Shown piece by piece: positions 26,399-35,401 of a stretch of DNA of 64,000 nt. Each line of letters starts with the position of its first letter. Position 1 is the stretch's first letter. The notes under the pieces were generated by a model. It searched no databases and was not told where the DNA came from. It saw only the letters and a list, made by a program, of their open reading frames with translations. The translations under genes and the position numbers were made by a program. This DNA comes from Psychrobacillus sp. FSL H8-0483 (lineage in GTDB: Bacteria; Bacillota; Bacilli; Bacillales_A; Planococcaceae), in assembly GCF_038637725.1 (NCBI RefSeq), contig NZ_CP152052.1, positions 2,835,501 through 2,899,500 on the forward strand. Direction: 5' to 3'.

Positions 26399-26452
26399 GT
26401 GCGCCCAGCATGGGTAATAACTAGTCGGTGAAAGTCCGATACACGCCCGACA
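26399..26452 (+). mobile_element. 5' fragment of a group II intron (class C-like)
   Basis: The segment begins GTGCGCCCAGCATGGGTAA and contains GTCGGTGAAAGTCCGAT, both typical of the first part of domain I of bacterial group II introns, class C in particular. The remaining ribozyme, the reverse transcriptase gene and domains V-VI are missing. It stands directly 3' of a terminator stem and its T-run, the known insertion site of class C introns. I infer a dead remnant after deletion. Confidence 0.7.
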
Positions 26453-26508
26453 GATTGGTGAATAAATATAAAGTAAAGTGAATTTATACGCAATTTTAGA
26501 ATAATAAA

Positions 26509-26548
26509 AACGACTAGGAAAGCATCTATTTTAGCTTTTCTAGTCGTT
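26509..26548 (-). terminator. decayed terminator, relative of the M42 gene terminator
   Basis: Arms AACGACTAGGAAAGC and GCTTTTCTAGTCGTT resemble the terminator at 30629-30667. It follows the broken M42 copy in the same relative place, so it was duplicated along with it. Confidence 0.7.
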
Positions 26549-26557
26549 CCTTATTAA

Positions 26558-26743
26558 CTAAATGTAATTTTATTTACGGCATCTCAATCTAGCTTTTTAA
26601 TGACTTCTACTACAAGCTTCACTGTATTTTCATAATCATCGCGATGTAGAATTCCTGCATGAGAATGAATATATCGAGTAGTAACTCCAATCGACAATGA
26701 TGGAACACCATTTAAAGAAATATGCATAGAACCTGCATCCGTT
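26558..26743 (-). pseudogene. broken 3' fragment of an M42 aminopeptidase gene
   Basis: Read on the minus strand, this encodes about the last 60 residues of an M42 peptidase and matches the intact gene at 30673-31761, e.g. [38 protein letters not shown] and EVIKKLD. A TGA replaces the Arg codon after KLD, where the intact protein continues [10 protein letters not shown]. Similarity stops abruptly near 26743. It is a duplicated, truncated and decaying copy, about 4 kb from its parent. Confidence 0.88.
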
Positions 26744-26802
26744 CTAGGTGTGCAAAATATAATCTCAGAGTTAGTCTCTTATTCTAATTATAAAAATATT
26801 TT

Positions 26803-28968
26803 TTATAATGCGTCCGTTTGCTCATTTCCTACTGGAAGGTATTGCATTAACCCGATATCAGCTAATCCATTTTTAATTTTCGATGTGTACCCTAGGTTTT
26901 CATTCGATAAATAGGATGCTTTGGAAGCAATCATTTCCTCCAGTAACGGTAAATAGGTTGGGTCTATATCTTTCCAAAGCTTATACGAATTAATTAAATC
27001 CTCTAAAGTAAGGTGCTTATAGTCGTCACCTTTATAATCTTGAACTGGAGAAATACGGTACCAAATATCCCCGTTATCTCGAATCCAATCATCCTTATCC
27101 TTTGCAATCGCTGTTTGAATGGCATGTGCCGCCTCTAAATATTTCTCATCATGAAACTCATTGTAAGCCATTAGTAATATATTCATACCTCCTAACACAT
27201 GATTCATGGAAGCATGTGTTGTGGTATCTTGCACGACTGGGAAGTAATCAGAAATGTAATAAGATTCATCATCTACTGGAATGACATTGCCTTTACTTTT
27301 CTGTGATACAAGTAAGTCTGCATAATTACGAAGGGGCTCTTTTCCATTTTCAATTCCAAATGCATCCGCACTATTATAATAAAACAACGCAATTTGTTCG
27401 TTAAAGCGTGTATCAATAAATGGAGCGGTAATTTCATATAAACTTTTCAAATACGTACTTGTTACTTCTGTTTCCCAATATCCCTTGTCACCTTTAAAGT
27501 TCTTTAAGTTAACAAAAGAATTATAGATTAAGTTCTCAAAATAACGGTCTTTTTGTTGATTATATAAGACTAATGCGCGATCCTCTTTTTGTAATAATAA
27601 AATTCGTCCGTATCCTTGACCAGACTCTGGCATTGGTTCGGTTGTTGTAGCCATTTTACTGTATTGACCGTCTGCGGTGTACCACTTATTACGCTTTTTG
27701 TAGTTCTCCGACGATTCGAGCATCCAGTTTTCCATATGCTCATTACTAGAAAATAATGGATTATCTGCATTCAAGTACCACTGTTCAACAATATCTTTAC
27801 CTTCAGATTCCAATGTATGAATGGACATTAATGTCTCACCAACTTGTGCATACGATAACGCTTCTTTTTCAGCAAGCAAATCGCGCATATAGCTTTGTCC
27901 ATTATTCGGATACGTTAAAGATAACTGTTTAGATATATACGATTGACCTACCATACGCTCTTCTACTGTACCATCTTGCTTCACAAAGCGAAGTAATCCT
28001 GTTGGATAAGACGTGATATCACTTCCAAAAACATCCTTACTACTGCGTTTAATTTCGTAGCGATCATAACGGAAGAGTTCTAATGAATCAACTTGATTTT
28101 CCTTTTGAATAACATCAACTGCTACAGCAGAGTTAGTTGGATTATCGATTTTGGAAAATAAAAAGTAATCCCCATTATCAAAAGAACGAACAGTTAACTC
28201 AATTGTCGCACCGTTCATACCTACATCATAGGTATAATCATTATCACGTGAAAATGAATTATCAATTCTTGTATGATTTGTAAACACAATATTTTCAGTC
28301 GATCTTAAATAAATTGGGTGTTCATCAAACGAAACTTTCATTAAATTTGCTTCTGAATGGAGTGGACTGTAATTATTTGAAAACGATAAATTCTTTAGGG
28401 AGTAATTCTTAATCGTATTTATGGCTCCACTTTTAACTAGTGCTTCATGTAACATAACTGCGAATGTAGCACGATCGATCGTATTATTCAAATTTGAGAA
28501 ATTATTTTTATTAATGGAGGGTGTGCTAAGTAGGGATACTAATTCACTTTTTCCTTCAAGAAGCGAACTATTATTCTCCTCTGTTTCTGTCACGTTAATT
28601 GCGTGTTCTAGTGCAGCTTCTACTTGCTTCATCGTTACAAAGTCTTTCTTATCTCCCAAGAGATAATTTCTTAACATATGTGGCTCTAGTTTAAATGCTT
28701 TTGTCAATACTACTTCTGCTTCTTCGACTGTCACAAATAAATCGGGTCGAAATTGTAAATCTCGATCCCCAGTCATTATTCCCATGTCTACAAGTTGCAT
28801 AATTTCATTTTTTGCCCAGTATGCATCGGAGACATCTGTAAATTTTGCGTCCATTGTAACTTCTTGAATCTTGTTGGTAGTATCGCTAGCTGCAAGTACG
28901 TTTCCATAAGCATTCGGAATAAATACCATAAACAATATTGAAAATAATAAAATATAAATTGTTCTCAT
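26803..28968 (-). CDS. exported S-layer-homology domain protein of unknown function
   Basis: A 721-residue secreted protein. Residues 1-27 form a signal peptide with a likely cut after VLAA. An SLH domain follows (FTDVSDAYWAKNEIMQLVDM, GIMTGDRDLQFRPDLFVTVEE), with a weaker second repeat around ATFAVMLHEAL, so it should be held on the cell wall by secondary polymers. The remaining 500 residues have no family I can name. The C-terminal half, with MAYNEFHDEKYLEAAHAIQ and IWYRISPVQDYKGDD, looks helical and could be an alpha/alpha-barrel like that of polysaccharide-processing enzymes. The gene stands alone, with gaps on both sides. Confidence 0.82.
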   Translation of the reverse strand: MRTIYILLFSILFMVFIPNAYGNVLAASDTTNKIQEVTMDAKFTDVSDAYWAKNEIMQLVDMGIMTGDRDLQFRPDLFVTVEEAEVVLTKAFKLEPHMLRNYLLGDKKDFVTMKQVEAALEHAINVTETEENNSSLLEGKSELVSLLSTPSINKNNFSNLNNTIDRATFAVMLHEALVKSGAINTIKNYSLKNLSFSNNYSPLHSEANLMKVSFDEHPIYLRSTENIVFTNHTRIDNSFSRDNDYTYDVGMNGATIELTVRSFDNGDYFLFSKIDNPTNSAVAVDVIQKENQVDSLELFRYDRYEIKRSSKDVFGSDITSYPTGLLRFVKQDGTVEERMVGQSYISKQLSLTYPNNGQSYMRDLLAEKEALSYAQVGETLMSIHTLESEGKDIVEQWYLNADNPLFSSNEHMENWMLESSENYKKRNKWYTADGQYSKMATTTEPMPESGQGYGRILLLQKEDRALVLYNQQKDRYFENLIYNSFVNLKNFKGDKGYWETEVTSTYLKSLYEITAPFIDTRFNEQIALFYYNSADAFGIENGKEPLRNYADLLVSQKSKGNVIPVDDESYYISDYFPVVQDTTTHASMNHVLGGMNILLMAYNEFHDEKYLEAAHAIQTAIAKDKDDWIRDNGDIWYRISPVQDYKGDDYKHLTLEDLINSYKLWKDIDPTYLPLLEEMIASKASYLSNENLGYTSKIKNGLADIGLMQYLPVGNEQTDAL

Positions 28969-29066
28969 ATTCTTTTAAAACCCTTTCCACTTTAATGTAA
29001 TTAGTAGTATAACATTTATTTGGAAATATTGTTTTTAAATATCTATATTTAGGAATATTGTTACGT

Positions 29067-29104
29067 AAAAAAAAGAGTGATTCAGCGTCTCCCGAATCAC
29101 TCTT
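29067..29104 (-). terminator. terminator downstream of argF
   Basis: On the minus strand AAGAGTGATTC and GAATCACTCTT pair and are followed by seven T. It lies about 100 bp after the argF stop, leaving room for a small transcribed element in between. Confidence 0.85.
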
Positions 29105-29201
29105 CCTATGTAGCGATGAAGCCATCCATCTTGACGATCGACATCGCGTTTATATTATAGCAGACCGCTAGGCAAACCCTGCCATCACATTCTGTTGTAC
29201 A

Positions 29202-30167
29202 TTATGCCATTACGGAAGCAAGTACCGCTTTTTGAGCGTGCAAACGATTTTCAGCTTGTTGGAAAATATATGAGTTTGGCCCATCAATTACAGATGTAGT
29301 AACCTCTTCCTCTCGATGCGCAGGTAAGCAATGTAAAAACATATAGTCTGATTTTGCATTGGCTACTAGTCCATCATTGATCTGGAATTCTTTAAAGTCA
29401 GCTAAACGCTTCTCCGTTTCCTCTTCTTGCCCCATAGATGTCCAAACATCTGTATAAATAATATCCGCATTCACTGCAGCTTCTACTGGATCATTCGATA
29501 CAAATAACGAACCACCGTTTTCTAAAGCAATTGCTTTTGCTTTTTCGATAATGCCTTCATTCGCTTCATATCCAACCGGAGTTGCTACTGCAATATGCAT
29601 ACCCATGTATGCGGCTGCTATAACTAAGGAGTGCGCTACATTATTCCCATCCCCGATATATGCAATTTTCAAACCTTTCGTATATCCCTTCACTTCATGA
29701 ATCGTTAAAATGTCCGCAAGAGCTTGGCATGGATGATAAATATCCGTTAATCCGTTAATGACAGGAATACTTGCATGTTCAGCAAGCTCTTTCACCATTT
29801 CATGCGAATTGGCACGAATCATAATCCCATCTAAATAACCAGATAATACATGCCCTGTATCATAAACCGATTCCCCACGACCGATTTGCAAATCACGCGC
29901 ATGCATAAACATACCATTTCCACCTAATTGTTTCATGCCGACTTCAAAGGAAATTCTAGTTCGTGTAGAATGTTTTTCAAAAATCATCCCTAATGTTTTA
30001 CCTTCTAAAAGAGGGGGGCATTTTCCCGCTTTTGTTAGATTTTTCAAATCAACTGCAAGCTGAATTAAATCTTCTATCTCCTCTTTTGAGTAATCAAAAA
30101 GCGTCAATAAGTCTTTTCCTTTTAAACTGTCGACAATTTTTAAGTTCACCCATTCTAATAATTTCAT
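29202..30167 (-). CDS. argF: ornithine carbamoyltransferase
   Basis: ArgF joins carbamoyl phosphate and ornithine to give citrulline in arginine synthesis. The 321-residue protein has the carbamoyl-phosphate loop STRTR, the HPCQ motif and the ornithine-binding HCLPAHR. The N-terminus carries about ten residues more than usual before [14 protein letters not shown]; the ATG at 30167 follows AAGGGAG and is accepted. No other arg gene is nearby, so it forms a single-gene unit with its own promoter. A degenerative role (arginine deiminase pathway) cannot be excluded, but arcA/arcC are absent here. Confidence 0.95.
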   Translation of the reverse strand: MKLLEWVNLKIVDSLKGKDLLTLFDYSKEEIEDLIQLAVDLKNLTKAGKCPPLLEGKTLGMIFEKHSTRTRISFEVGMKQLGGNGMFMHARDLQIGRGESVYDTGHVLSGYLDGIMIRANSHEMVKELAEHASIPVINGLTDIYHPCQALADILTIHEVKGYTKGLKIAYIGDGNNVAHSLVIAAAYMGMHIAVATPVGYEANEGIIEKAKAIALENGGSLFVSNDPVEAAVNADIIYTDVWTSMGQEEETEKRLADFKEFQINDGLVANAKSDYMFLHCLPAHREEEVTTSVIDGPNSYIFQQAENRLHAQKAVLASVMA

Positions 30168-30206
30168 TTATAAAAACTCCCCTTTACGTATATTTATGTA
30201 ATTATC

Positions 30207-30235
30207 ATTATAATTATGAATAAACATAAAGTCAA
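30207..30235 (-). promoter_or_regulatory. sigma-A promoter of argF with possible ARG box
   Basis: TTGACT (30235-30230), a 17-bp spacer and TATAAT (30212-30207). The plus-strand stretch TTATGAATAAACATAAAG inside it matches the ArgR/AhrC half-site pattern TGAAT and overall fits WNTGAATWWWWATTCANW with about three mismatches, so arginine repression is plausible. Confidence 0.7.
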
Positions 30236-30441
30236 CTGAATTTTTATGCAAAAAATAAAAAGAAAAGTTAATCAGGTTTTCCGAAACTTACGGCTCGCTT
30301 TCCACGGGAATCGAGCGGATGCTTCTCCGAACACTTATAAAGTTCAGACTTCTGATCATTCTTATTACTTCTGTAAAAAATACATTGTACGCAACATTGA
30401 TTGACTTCACACAATATATGAGTAGCTAGCAATTTTCCGTT

Positions 30442-30563
30442 GATTGGAGCGGAAGGCGGCGACTCCTGCGGGAATAGCTTGAGCTGAAGACCCCGCAAGA
30501 GCTAAGCGACGAGGAGGCTGATGCCAAGCCCGCGGAAAGCGTCCGCCTGAAGCGGAAATCCAC
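30442..30563. repeat. Bacillales GC-rich intergenic repeat, copy 2 (inverted)
   Basis: It runs from GTTGATTGGAGCGGAAGGCG to GGCGGAAATCC-like sequence and includes CCTGCGGGA, GACCCCGCAAGAGC and CGCGGAAAGCGTCCGCC. It is an inverted relative of the 12833-12964 element. A shorter stretch, CGCTTTCCACGGGAATCGAGC, at about 30296 may be the end of a second degraded copy. The rest of 30236-30624 holds no gene. Confidence 0.78.
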
Positions 30564-30628
30564 TTTGTTCGGATTTCAATATTTAGTTCCCTATTATGAA
30601 ATTTATTCACTATATTAAATAAATAAAA

Positions 30629-30667
30629 AACGTCTAGAAAAGCATCCACTATGCTCTTCTAGACGTT
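30629..30667 (-). terminator. terminator of the M42 peptidase gene
   Basis: Arms AACGTCTAGAAAAGC and GCTCTTCTAGACGTT; on the minus strand TTTTTTATTT follows. A decayed copy is at 26509-26548. Confidence 0.9.
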
Positions 30668-30672
30668 TTAAA

Positions 30673-31761
30673 TCAATCAAATGTAATTTTGTTCACTGTA
30701 TCGCGATCTAATTTTTTAATTACTTCTACGATTAATTTGACTGTATTTTCATAATCATCGCGATGTAGAATCCCTGCATGAGAATGAATATATCGAGTAG
30801 CAACTCCAATCGACAATGATGGAACACCATTTAAAGAAATATGCATAGAACCTGCATCTGTTCCCCCACCAGGTATCATTTCAAATTGATATGGTATGTT
30901 GTTTTCTTCCGCAGTATCTACAACGAAATCACGTAATCCCTTGTGTGACACCATAGACGCATCGAATAACACAATTTGTGGACCTGCACCCATTTTACTT
31001 GTCGATTCTTTCGCTGTTATTCCAGGTGTATCCCCTGCAATACCTACATCTACTGCGAAGCCGATATCCGGATTTACTTTTACGGTAGAAGTTTTTGCAC
31101 CACGAAGGCCAACCTCTTCTTGCACATTTCCAACTCCGTATACAATATTCGGATGTTTTTCATCCTTTAACCCTTTTAATACGTCGATTGCAATGGCACA
31201 ACCAATGCGGTTATCCCATGCTTTTGCAAGTAATAGTTTTTCATTGTTCATCACAGAGAATTCGAAATAAGGTACGACCATATCTCCCGGTAACACTCCC
31301 CATTCCATTGCTTCTTCTTTGGAAGAGGCACCTATATCAATGAACATATCTTTTACATCTACTGCTTTACTTCGTGCATCCGGTGTTAAAATATGTGGCG
31401 GTTTTGAGCCAATCACACCTGTAATTGTGTCTCCTTTACGCGTAACAATTGTTACTCGCTGAGCAAGCATAACCTGTGACCACCAGCCTCCAACCGTTTG
31501 GAAGCTTAAAAATCCTTTATCATCAATTTTGGAAATCATAAATCCTACTTCATCTAAATGTCCTGCTACCATAATTTTAGGACCGTTCGCATCGCCTACT
31601 TTTTCAGCGATTAAGCTCCCTAAATTATCGTACTCTATTTTATCAGCAAAAGGTGTTATGTACTTTTCCATCACTTGGCGAGGTTCACGCTCATTCCCTG
31701 GAATCCCTTTCGCATCTGTTAATTCTTTCAACATTGTTAAGGTTTCATCTAACTTCGTCAT
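30673..31761 (-). CDS. M42-family metallo-aminopeptidase (YtoP/FrvX type)
   Basis: A 362-residue cytosolic aminopeptidase that trims peptides from the N-terminus and probably forms a tetrahedral dodecamer like other M42 enzymes. The cobalt/zinc ligands are seen in [23 protein letters not shown], the catalytic EE in [27 protein letters not shown] and the C-terminal RYIHSHAGI. The start ATG 31761 follows AGGAGGG. A partial, broken copy of its 3' end lies at 26558-26743. Confidence 0.93.
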   Translation of the reverse strand: MTKLDETLTMLKELTDAKGIPGNEREPRQVMEKYITPFADKIEYDNLGSLIAEKVGDANGPKIMVAGHLDEVGFMISKIDDKGFLSFQTVGGWWSQVMLAQRVTIVTRKGDTITGVIGSKPPHILTPDARSKAVDVKDMFIDIGASSKEEAMEWGVLPGDMVVPYFEFSVMNNEKLLLAKAWDNRIGCAIAIDVLKGLKDEKHPNIVYGVGNVQEEVGLRGAKTSTVKVNPDIGFAVDVGIAGDTPGITAKESTSKMGAGPQIVLFDASMVSHKGLRDFVVDTAEENNIPYQFEMIPGGGTDAGSMHISLNGVPSLSIGVATRYIHSHAGILHRDDYENTVKLIVEVIKKLDRDTVNKITFD

Positions 31762-31839
31762 TATTTCGCCCTCCTAAATATACCTGCAATAACTATTATA
31801 TTCTAAATTCATTCTACTTTCAAAATTAAGCGCTATATT

Positions 31840-33753
31840 TTAATCGGCTCCTGCCCCTCCGCCGCCGCTATCACCACCGCCACCATCGCTATAAGCTCCT
31901 CCTGAATCGGATGAACCGCCGCTGGATGTAATGCCTGTAGACCATTTCCATGATTTCGTTACATAGTCCATTGGATCGGTTCCTGTTATTAATAATGCTG
32001 CTAATGGGATTGCTTCATCTGCAACTGGTATATGCACATTTTTTCTACCAAATAAATATGCTCGTATCGTCCATTTCTCCTGCTCTTCTTTCGTAAGTGT
32101 AGCAGGAATTCCGTTTCCCATACTTCTCTGGAAAGAACGAATATTATCTTTTACACGAACAGCATTCATCGAAAGAATATTTTTCGGAACTGCGATATAC
32201 AAAAGAATTGTCGCAAAAATAGCACCAATTATCTCACTCATCAATTCATCATTTACTGTATCTCCTACCATTAAACTGAGCAAAATCATATAAGCGATAA
32301 AATATCCGTTAGCGCTCCATTTAACCCAATAGATAATAAGAAAAAATATCGTAATGAGAGCAATGAACACAATACCTCCACCGCTGCGAAGGTCTGCATA
32401 ATTACTGAAAGCTACGAATGTTGACAACAAAATAATCGTTAAACTAATTATTAGCTTAGGTAATTTAGGATGAAAAGTTTCAGCTTCCACTAGTTCCTCT
32501 TGTACTTTTTTATGCCATGTTTTTTGATTCTTTTTAAAGTCTTTCGTTCTTGCATGATAATAATTGGACATTCCTCTGTCACTTTCTTTTCTTGGTGCAC
32601 CAGCTGCATCATGTAAATGAAATGCCCATTTACTCGAACCACTTCTTGTATTAAAAAGCCATTGAATCAAATAGTTCTCAGATGCACCCTTTGCAATACC
32701 TCCATTTTTCAATCGAAAAAATAAAGTATCTTTTGGTGCTTTCGGGTCGTTTTTAAAACGTAATGCCGCTGCTGACGGTTTTACGATGGCAGCTTTTTTT
32801 TCAACTAGCGAAAATAAGCCAGCTAAAAATCCTTTCTTATTCCTCTTTCCAGTCTTATACACAGAAAATAAATATAAAATATCGATATCCAGTATATTTT
32901 CACCAGTTCCTTTTCGCCAAAAATGCCTTTGAGGTAAAGCAATAATGAACAGTATTGCTATGATCACTAATGCGAGTGAAAATGTAGGTATTAATTGCAT
33001 GAGTGCAGGAATATTGGATAACTTTTTTTGCATAGCATCCGCCAGTTGCTTTTCGTTCTCAAAAGCCTCGTTCATAGAAACATCACTTTTCGTTTTCTCC
33101 ATACTCGTCATTACAGTAGAAGGAAAAAAGAAAGTTGTTTTCGTTACAGAAGATTCCTCCGAAATCGGTGTTGAAAATCGAATTCCATATTCGGACTTGC
33201 CATTTTCTACTGCGTTTCGATCAAAAAACACTCCATCGAATTTGGATGGATCCATCGATTGAGGAAGAATATAATCGACTGTTACTTGGTGATAATCTTG
33301 ATCATGTGCATCCCCATCTTCAAAATACGTAACATTTGCAACACTGTAAGTATCATATGTTTTCACTGCATTTTTAAGGGTATATACATACATAAAAGAA
33401 ACTTTTTCATTTGTTTTGTTTATACTTGTTCGATATACTCCATTATCAATGGATATGTTTAACGGAATTAACGTATTATCTTCAATAAAACCCGGCTCTG
33501 GACTTAATGTAGTTAATTCATAAGCGTAAAAATCTTCCACGTTTCCCTCATGCTTTTCTGGAAATGATCGCCTTAAATTTGTATAGCTCCCCTCAAAGTT
33601 ATATGTGAATACTTCATTGACTAAAAGATCGCCATTTGGTTGAATCCAAGATTTAATATGTACCGTGTCTATTGAATAAGATCTCGCTTCCGCAACTATA
33701 CTTGGTGAAAGAGCTAACAAAAAAATAACAATTAAAAAAAAGAACTTTTTCAT
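31840..33753 (-). CDS. DUF2207 membrane protein with glycine-rich tail
   Basis: A 637-residue protein of the DUF2207 family. A signal peptide (1-23) is followed by an extracytoplasmic domain of about 220 residues starting SIDTVHIKSWIQPNGDLLV. Then come a membrane helix near 262-280, a cytosolic stretch, a cluster of helices near 450-530 and another cytosolic part. The last 25 residues are nearly all Gly, Ser and Asp (GGAYSDGGGGDSGGGGAGAD), a tail common in this family. Function is unknown. The start ATG 33753 follows GAGGTG. Confidence 0.85.
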   Translation of the reverse strand: MKKFFFLIVIFLLALSPSIVAEARSYSIDTVHIKSWIQPNGDLLVNEVFTYNFEGSYTNLRRSFPEKHEGNVEDFYAYELTTLSPEPGFIEDNTLIPLNISIDNGVYRTSINKTNEKVSFMYVYTLKNAVKTYDTYSVANVTYFEDGDAHDQDYHQVTVDYILPQSMDPSKFDGVFFDRNAVENGKSEYGIRFSTPISEESSVTKTTFFFPSTVMTSMEKTKSDVSMNEAFENEKQLADAMQKKLSNIPALMQLIPTFSLALVIIAILFIIALPQRHFWRKGTGENILDIDILYLFSVYKTGKRNKKGFLAGLFSLVEKKAAIVKPSAAALRFKNDPKAPKDTLFFRLKNGGIAKGASENYLIQWLFNTRSGSSKWAFHLHDAAGAPRKESDRGMSNYYHARTKDFKKNQKTWHKKVQEELVEAETFHPKLPKLIISLTIILLSTFVAFSNYADLRSGGGIVFIALITIFFLIIYWVKWSANGYFIAYMILLSLMVGDTVNDELMSEIIGAIFATILLYIAVPKNILSMNAVRVKDNIRSFQRSMGNGIPATLTKEEQEKWTIRAYLFGRKNVHIPVADEAIPLAALLITGTDPMDYVTKSWKWSTGITSSGGSSDSGGAYSDGGGGDSGGGGAGAD

Positions 33754-33836
33754 TGATTCACCTCAACATCACTAATTTTTATGTTAGTTTGTTTACGGCT
33801 TACATTTGAAAAAGTTCCAATTATTTTACTGATCAA

Positions 33837-33914
33837 TTACGCTTCTGCGTAACTTCGTCCAGATTTTGATGTGAGTTGGGGCTCACTCTGATTAAAATGC
33901 ATTCTGGCTTTCAT
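33837..33914 (-). other. doubtful 25-codon frame / compositional patch after the dUTPase gene
   Basis: On the minus strand, ATG 33914 follows AGGAGGG without spacing and would encode MKARMHFNQSEPQLTSKSGR and five more residues. The longer frame from 34055 overlaps the dUTPase. The patch is richer in GC than its surroundings and could be part of an intergenic repeat. I do not claim a protein. Confidence 0.25.
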
Positions 33915-33987
33915 CCCTCCTCTTCTAGAAGAGAAGGAATTCTGCTCCTGCTCAAGCTCATCGCAAAAGAACATTTGCTGATTCAAG

Positions 33988-34473
33988 TTAATACCCACTC
34001 TTTTGTCTTTCATAGTTTGTTTCATTTTTAGAAATGTACGCTTGCAATACATCATGACTACTAAACCCTAGGTTTTCTGCAATAGCGCCATATAAAATCC
34101 AAATCTTTTCATATGTACTTTTCGTTGTATGATGTAAAAATGCTATGATAGCCGCGTTTGTTAATAGAAATAACGTAGTTAAATCTTCTTCTTTCTTTTC
34201 TACTGGCCACTCTTTTAAATCATCAAAGCCTTTTGTAATACCTAGTGACAATAGAAAATGAATAGAGTCAACATACTCTTCTAAAATAACAGTCCTTTCA
34301 GAAGGTCCCTTCTCACTCCAAAATTTAAAACAGCGAGTTTCATTCGCTAGTTCCGCAAGTTCTACAAGAAGTGCCAATCCTTTTTTCATAAAAACATCTT
34401 CGTCCACTTGTTTGTTTGTTTGAATATATTCATCTAATGATTGCTGCATTGTAAAAAGTTTTTCTAAATTCAT
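33988..34473 (-). CDS. all-alpha dUTP diphosphatase (dUTPase_2 / MazG-like)
   Basis: A 161-residue enzyme of the dimeric, all-alpha NTP-pyrophosphatase group that should hydrolyse dUTP to dUMP and keep uracil out of DNA. The metal-binding pattern is LALLVELAELANETRCFKFW followed by ILEEYVDSIHFLLSLG. Three possible starts lie together; ATG 34473 is chosen because GGAGG lies five bases before it, while the TTG at 34485 overlaps it. It faces the sigma-W-controlled ysdB. Confidence 0.88.
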   Translation of the reverse strand: MNLEKLFTMQQSLDEYIQTNKQVDEDVFMKKGLALLVELAELANETRCFKFWSEKGPSERTVILEEYVDSIHFLLSLGITKGFDDLKEWPVEKKEEDLTTLFLLTNAAIIAFLHHTTKSTYEKIWILYGAIAENLGFSSHDVLQAYISKNETNYERQKSGY

Positions 34474-34501
34474 CATTTCCTCCAAAAAATTTAATTTATT
34501 T

Positions 34502-34528
34502 TGAAACCAAACTACTCCTTCTATCGTA
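34502..34528 (+). promoter_or_regulatory. sigma-W promoter of ysdB
   Basis: TGAAAC (34502-34507), a 17-bp spacer and CGTA (34525-34528) fit the sigma-W consensus. B. subtilis ysdB is a known sigma-W regulon member, so the control appears conserved. Confidence 0.85.
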
Positions 34529-34566
34529 TAGCAGATACAATGTATTTTACAAGGAGGACATTAAGG

Positions 34567-34950
34567 ATGGTCCATATATTTCGATTGCTTATAATTGTCA
34601 TTATTATATATGTATTTTATAAGATTCTTCGCTATTTATTTGATCCTAAAAGAAAATTAGATGAAGCATACGAGAATGAAAGCTACTATTATTATGATGA
34701 TATAAAAAATGTCCGTAAAAACTTTTTTATTACCTATAAAGGTGCTTTATTTGAAGGAGAAAAGTATCTAGGTACGACCGATCAAGCATTTGAAGTCGTT
34801 TCTATTTTCGTTTGGACGAAAGATTCCTCTAAACTTCAAGGCTTCACAAAAGAAGACTTCCGATTTCTACAAAATGAAATACGTATGAATTATCCTTCTG
34901 CCAAAATAAATTGGAAAAGCCCTATTGAACAATTAATGAATGATGAATAG
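34567..34950 (+). CDS. ysdB: YsdB, sigma-W-controlled membrane-anchored protein
   Basis: A 127-residue protein with one N-terminal membrane helix (residues 4-22, FRLLIIVIIIYVFYKILRY) followed by a cytosolic domain with FFITYKGALFEGEKYLGT and VSIFVWTKD. It resembles YsdB of B. subtilis in size, location and promoter type. The start is ATG 34567, ten bases after AAGGAGG; an earlier in-frame start at 34501 lies inside the promoter. Sigma-W responds to envelope stress; the molecular role is not known. Confidence 0.82.
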   Translation: MVHIFRLLIIVIIIYVFYKILRYLFDPKRKLDEAYENESYYYYDDIKNVRKNFFITYKGALFEGEKYLGTTDQAFEVVSIFVWTKDSSKLQGFTKEDFRFLQNEIRMNYPSAKINWKSPIEQLMNDE

Positions 34951-34990
34951 AAACAGACAGTCCTAAGAAATAATAGGGCTGTCTGTTTTT
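34951..34990. terminator. bidirectional terminator shared by ysdB and ysdA
   Basis: AAACAGACAGTCCTA and TAGGGCTGTCTGTTT pair, with T-runs on both sides. The ysdA stop codon (34963) and its last codons lie inside the stem, so the 3' end of the coding region doubles as terminator. Confidence 0.85.
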
Positions 34991-35247
34991 AATAGCCAAA
35001 AAACCAAGAATATATATGCAATTAATAACATCAAAAAGCCAACACGAAAATTAGTATGCTTTGTTTTATGACGAAATAATTGCATTCCTAAGTAGGCACC
35101 AATTCCTCCACCTACTAAAGCTAGCATCCATAATGTACGCTCAGATACTCGTTGCCCTTTTTTCTTGGCTTGTGACTTATCATACCCCATTACAAAGAAT
35201 GCGATAATAGACATTATTAGAATAAATATTAGAATGATTTCTGTCAT
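34963..35247 (-). CDS. ysdA: YsdA, DUF1294 membrane protein
   Basis: A 94-residue DUF1294 protein with two to three membrane helices and the family motif GYDKSQAKKKGQRVSERTLW followed by GGGIGAYLGMQLFRHKTKH. It lies after rplT as in B. subtilis. AAGGAGG precedes ATG 35247. Function unknown. Confidence 0.88.
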   Translation of the reverse strand: MTEIILIFILIMSIIAFFVMGYDKSQAKKKGQRVSERTLWMLALVGGGIGAYLGMQLFRHKTKHTNFRVGFLMLLIAYIFLVFWLLKTDSPIIS

Positions 35248-35265
35248 TGGATTCGACCTCCTTAA

Positions 35266-35327
35266 TAAGAAAAGCGTAAGCTCCTATGTCTGCCCCAATA
35301 GGTACTGACTGAAGTCTGGACAGTTAC
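35266..35327. repeat. short Bacillales repeat (AAGAAAAGCG family), copy 1
   Basis: It starts AATAAGAAAAGCGTAAGCTCC and ends near GAAGTCTGGACAG. A relative with AATAAGAAAAGCGCAAGCGC and GGTCTTTGGACAG is at 54356-54421. Non-coding. Confidence 0.6.
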
Positions 35328-35358
35328 ATTGTAGAAAAATTATACTTTCTTATTTGCA

Positions 35359-35392
35359 AAAAAAAGGCTGATAGAATCTCTATCAGCCTTTT
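35359..35392 (-). terminator. terminator of infC-rpmI-rplT
   Basis: On the minus strand GGCTGATAGA and TCTATCAGCC pair and are followed by eight T, about 10 bp after the rplT stop. Confidence 0.92.
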
Positions 35393-35401
35393 CATCTATG
35401 C

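Noticed and set aside
30268-30649. Two minus frames of 76 and 80 codons
   Set aside because: They consist mainly of the GC-rich repeat and have no supporting features.
33837-34055. 72-codon minus frame overlapping the dUTPase end
   Set aside because: It overlaps a clear gene by about 70 bp and has no ribosome site at its start; only the last 25 codons were noted as a doubtful patch.
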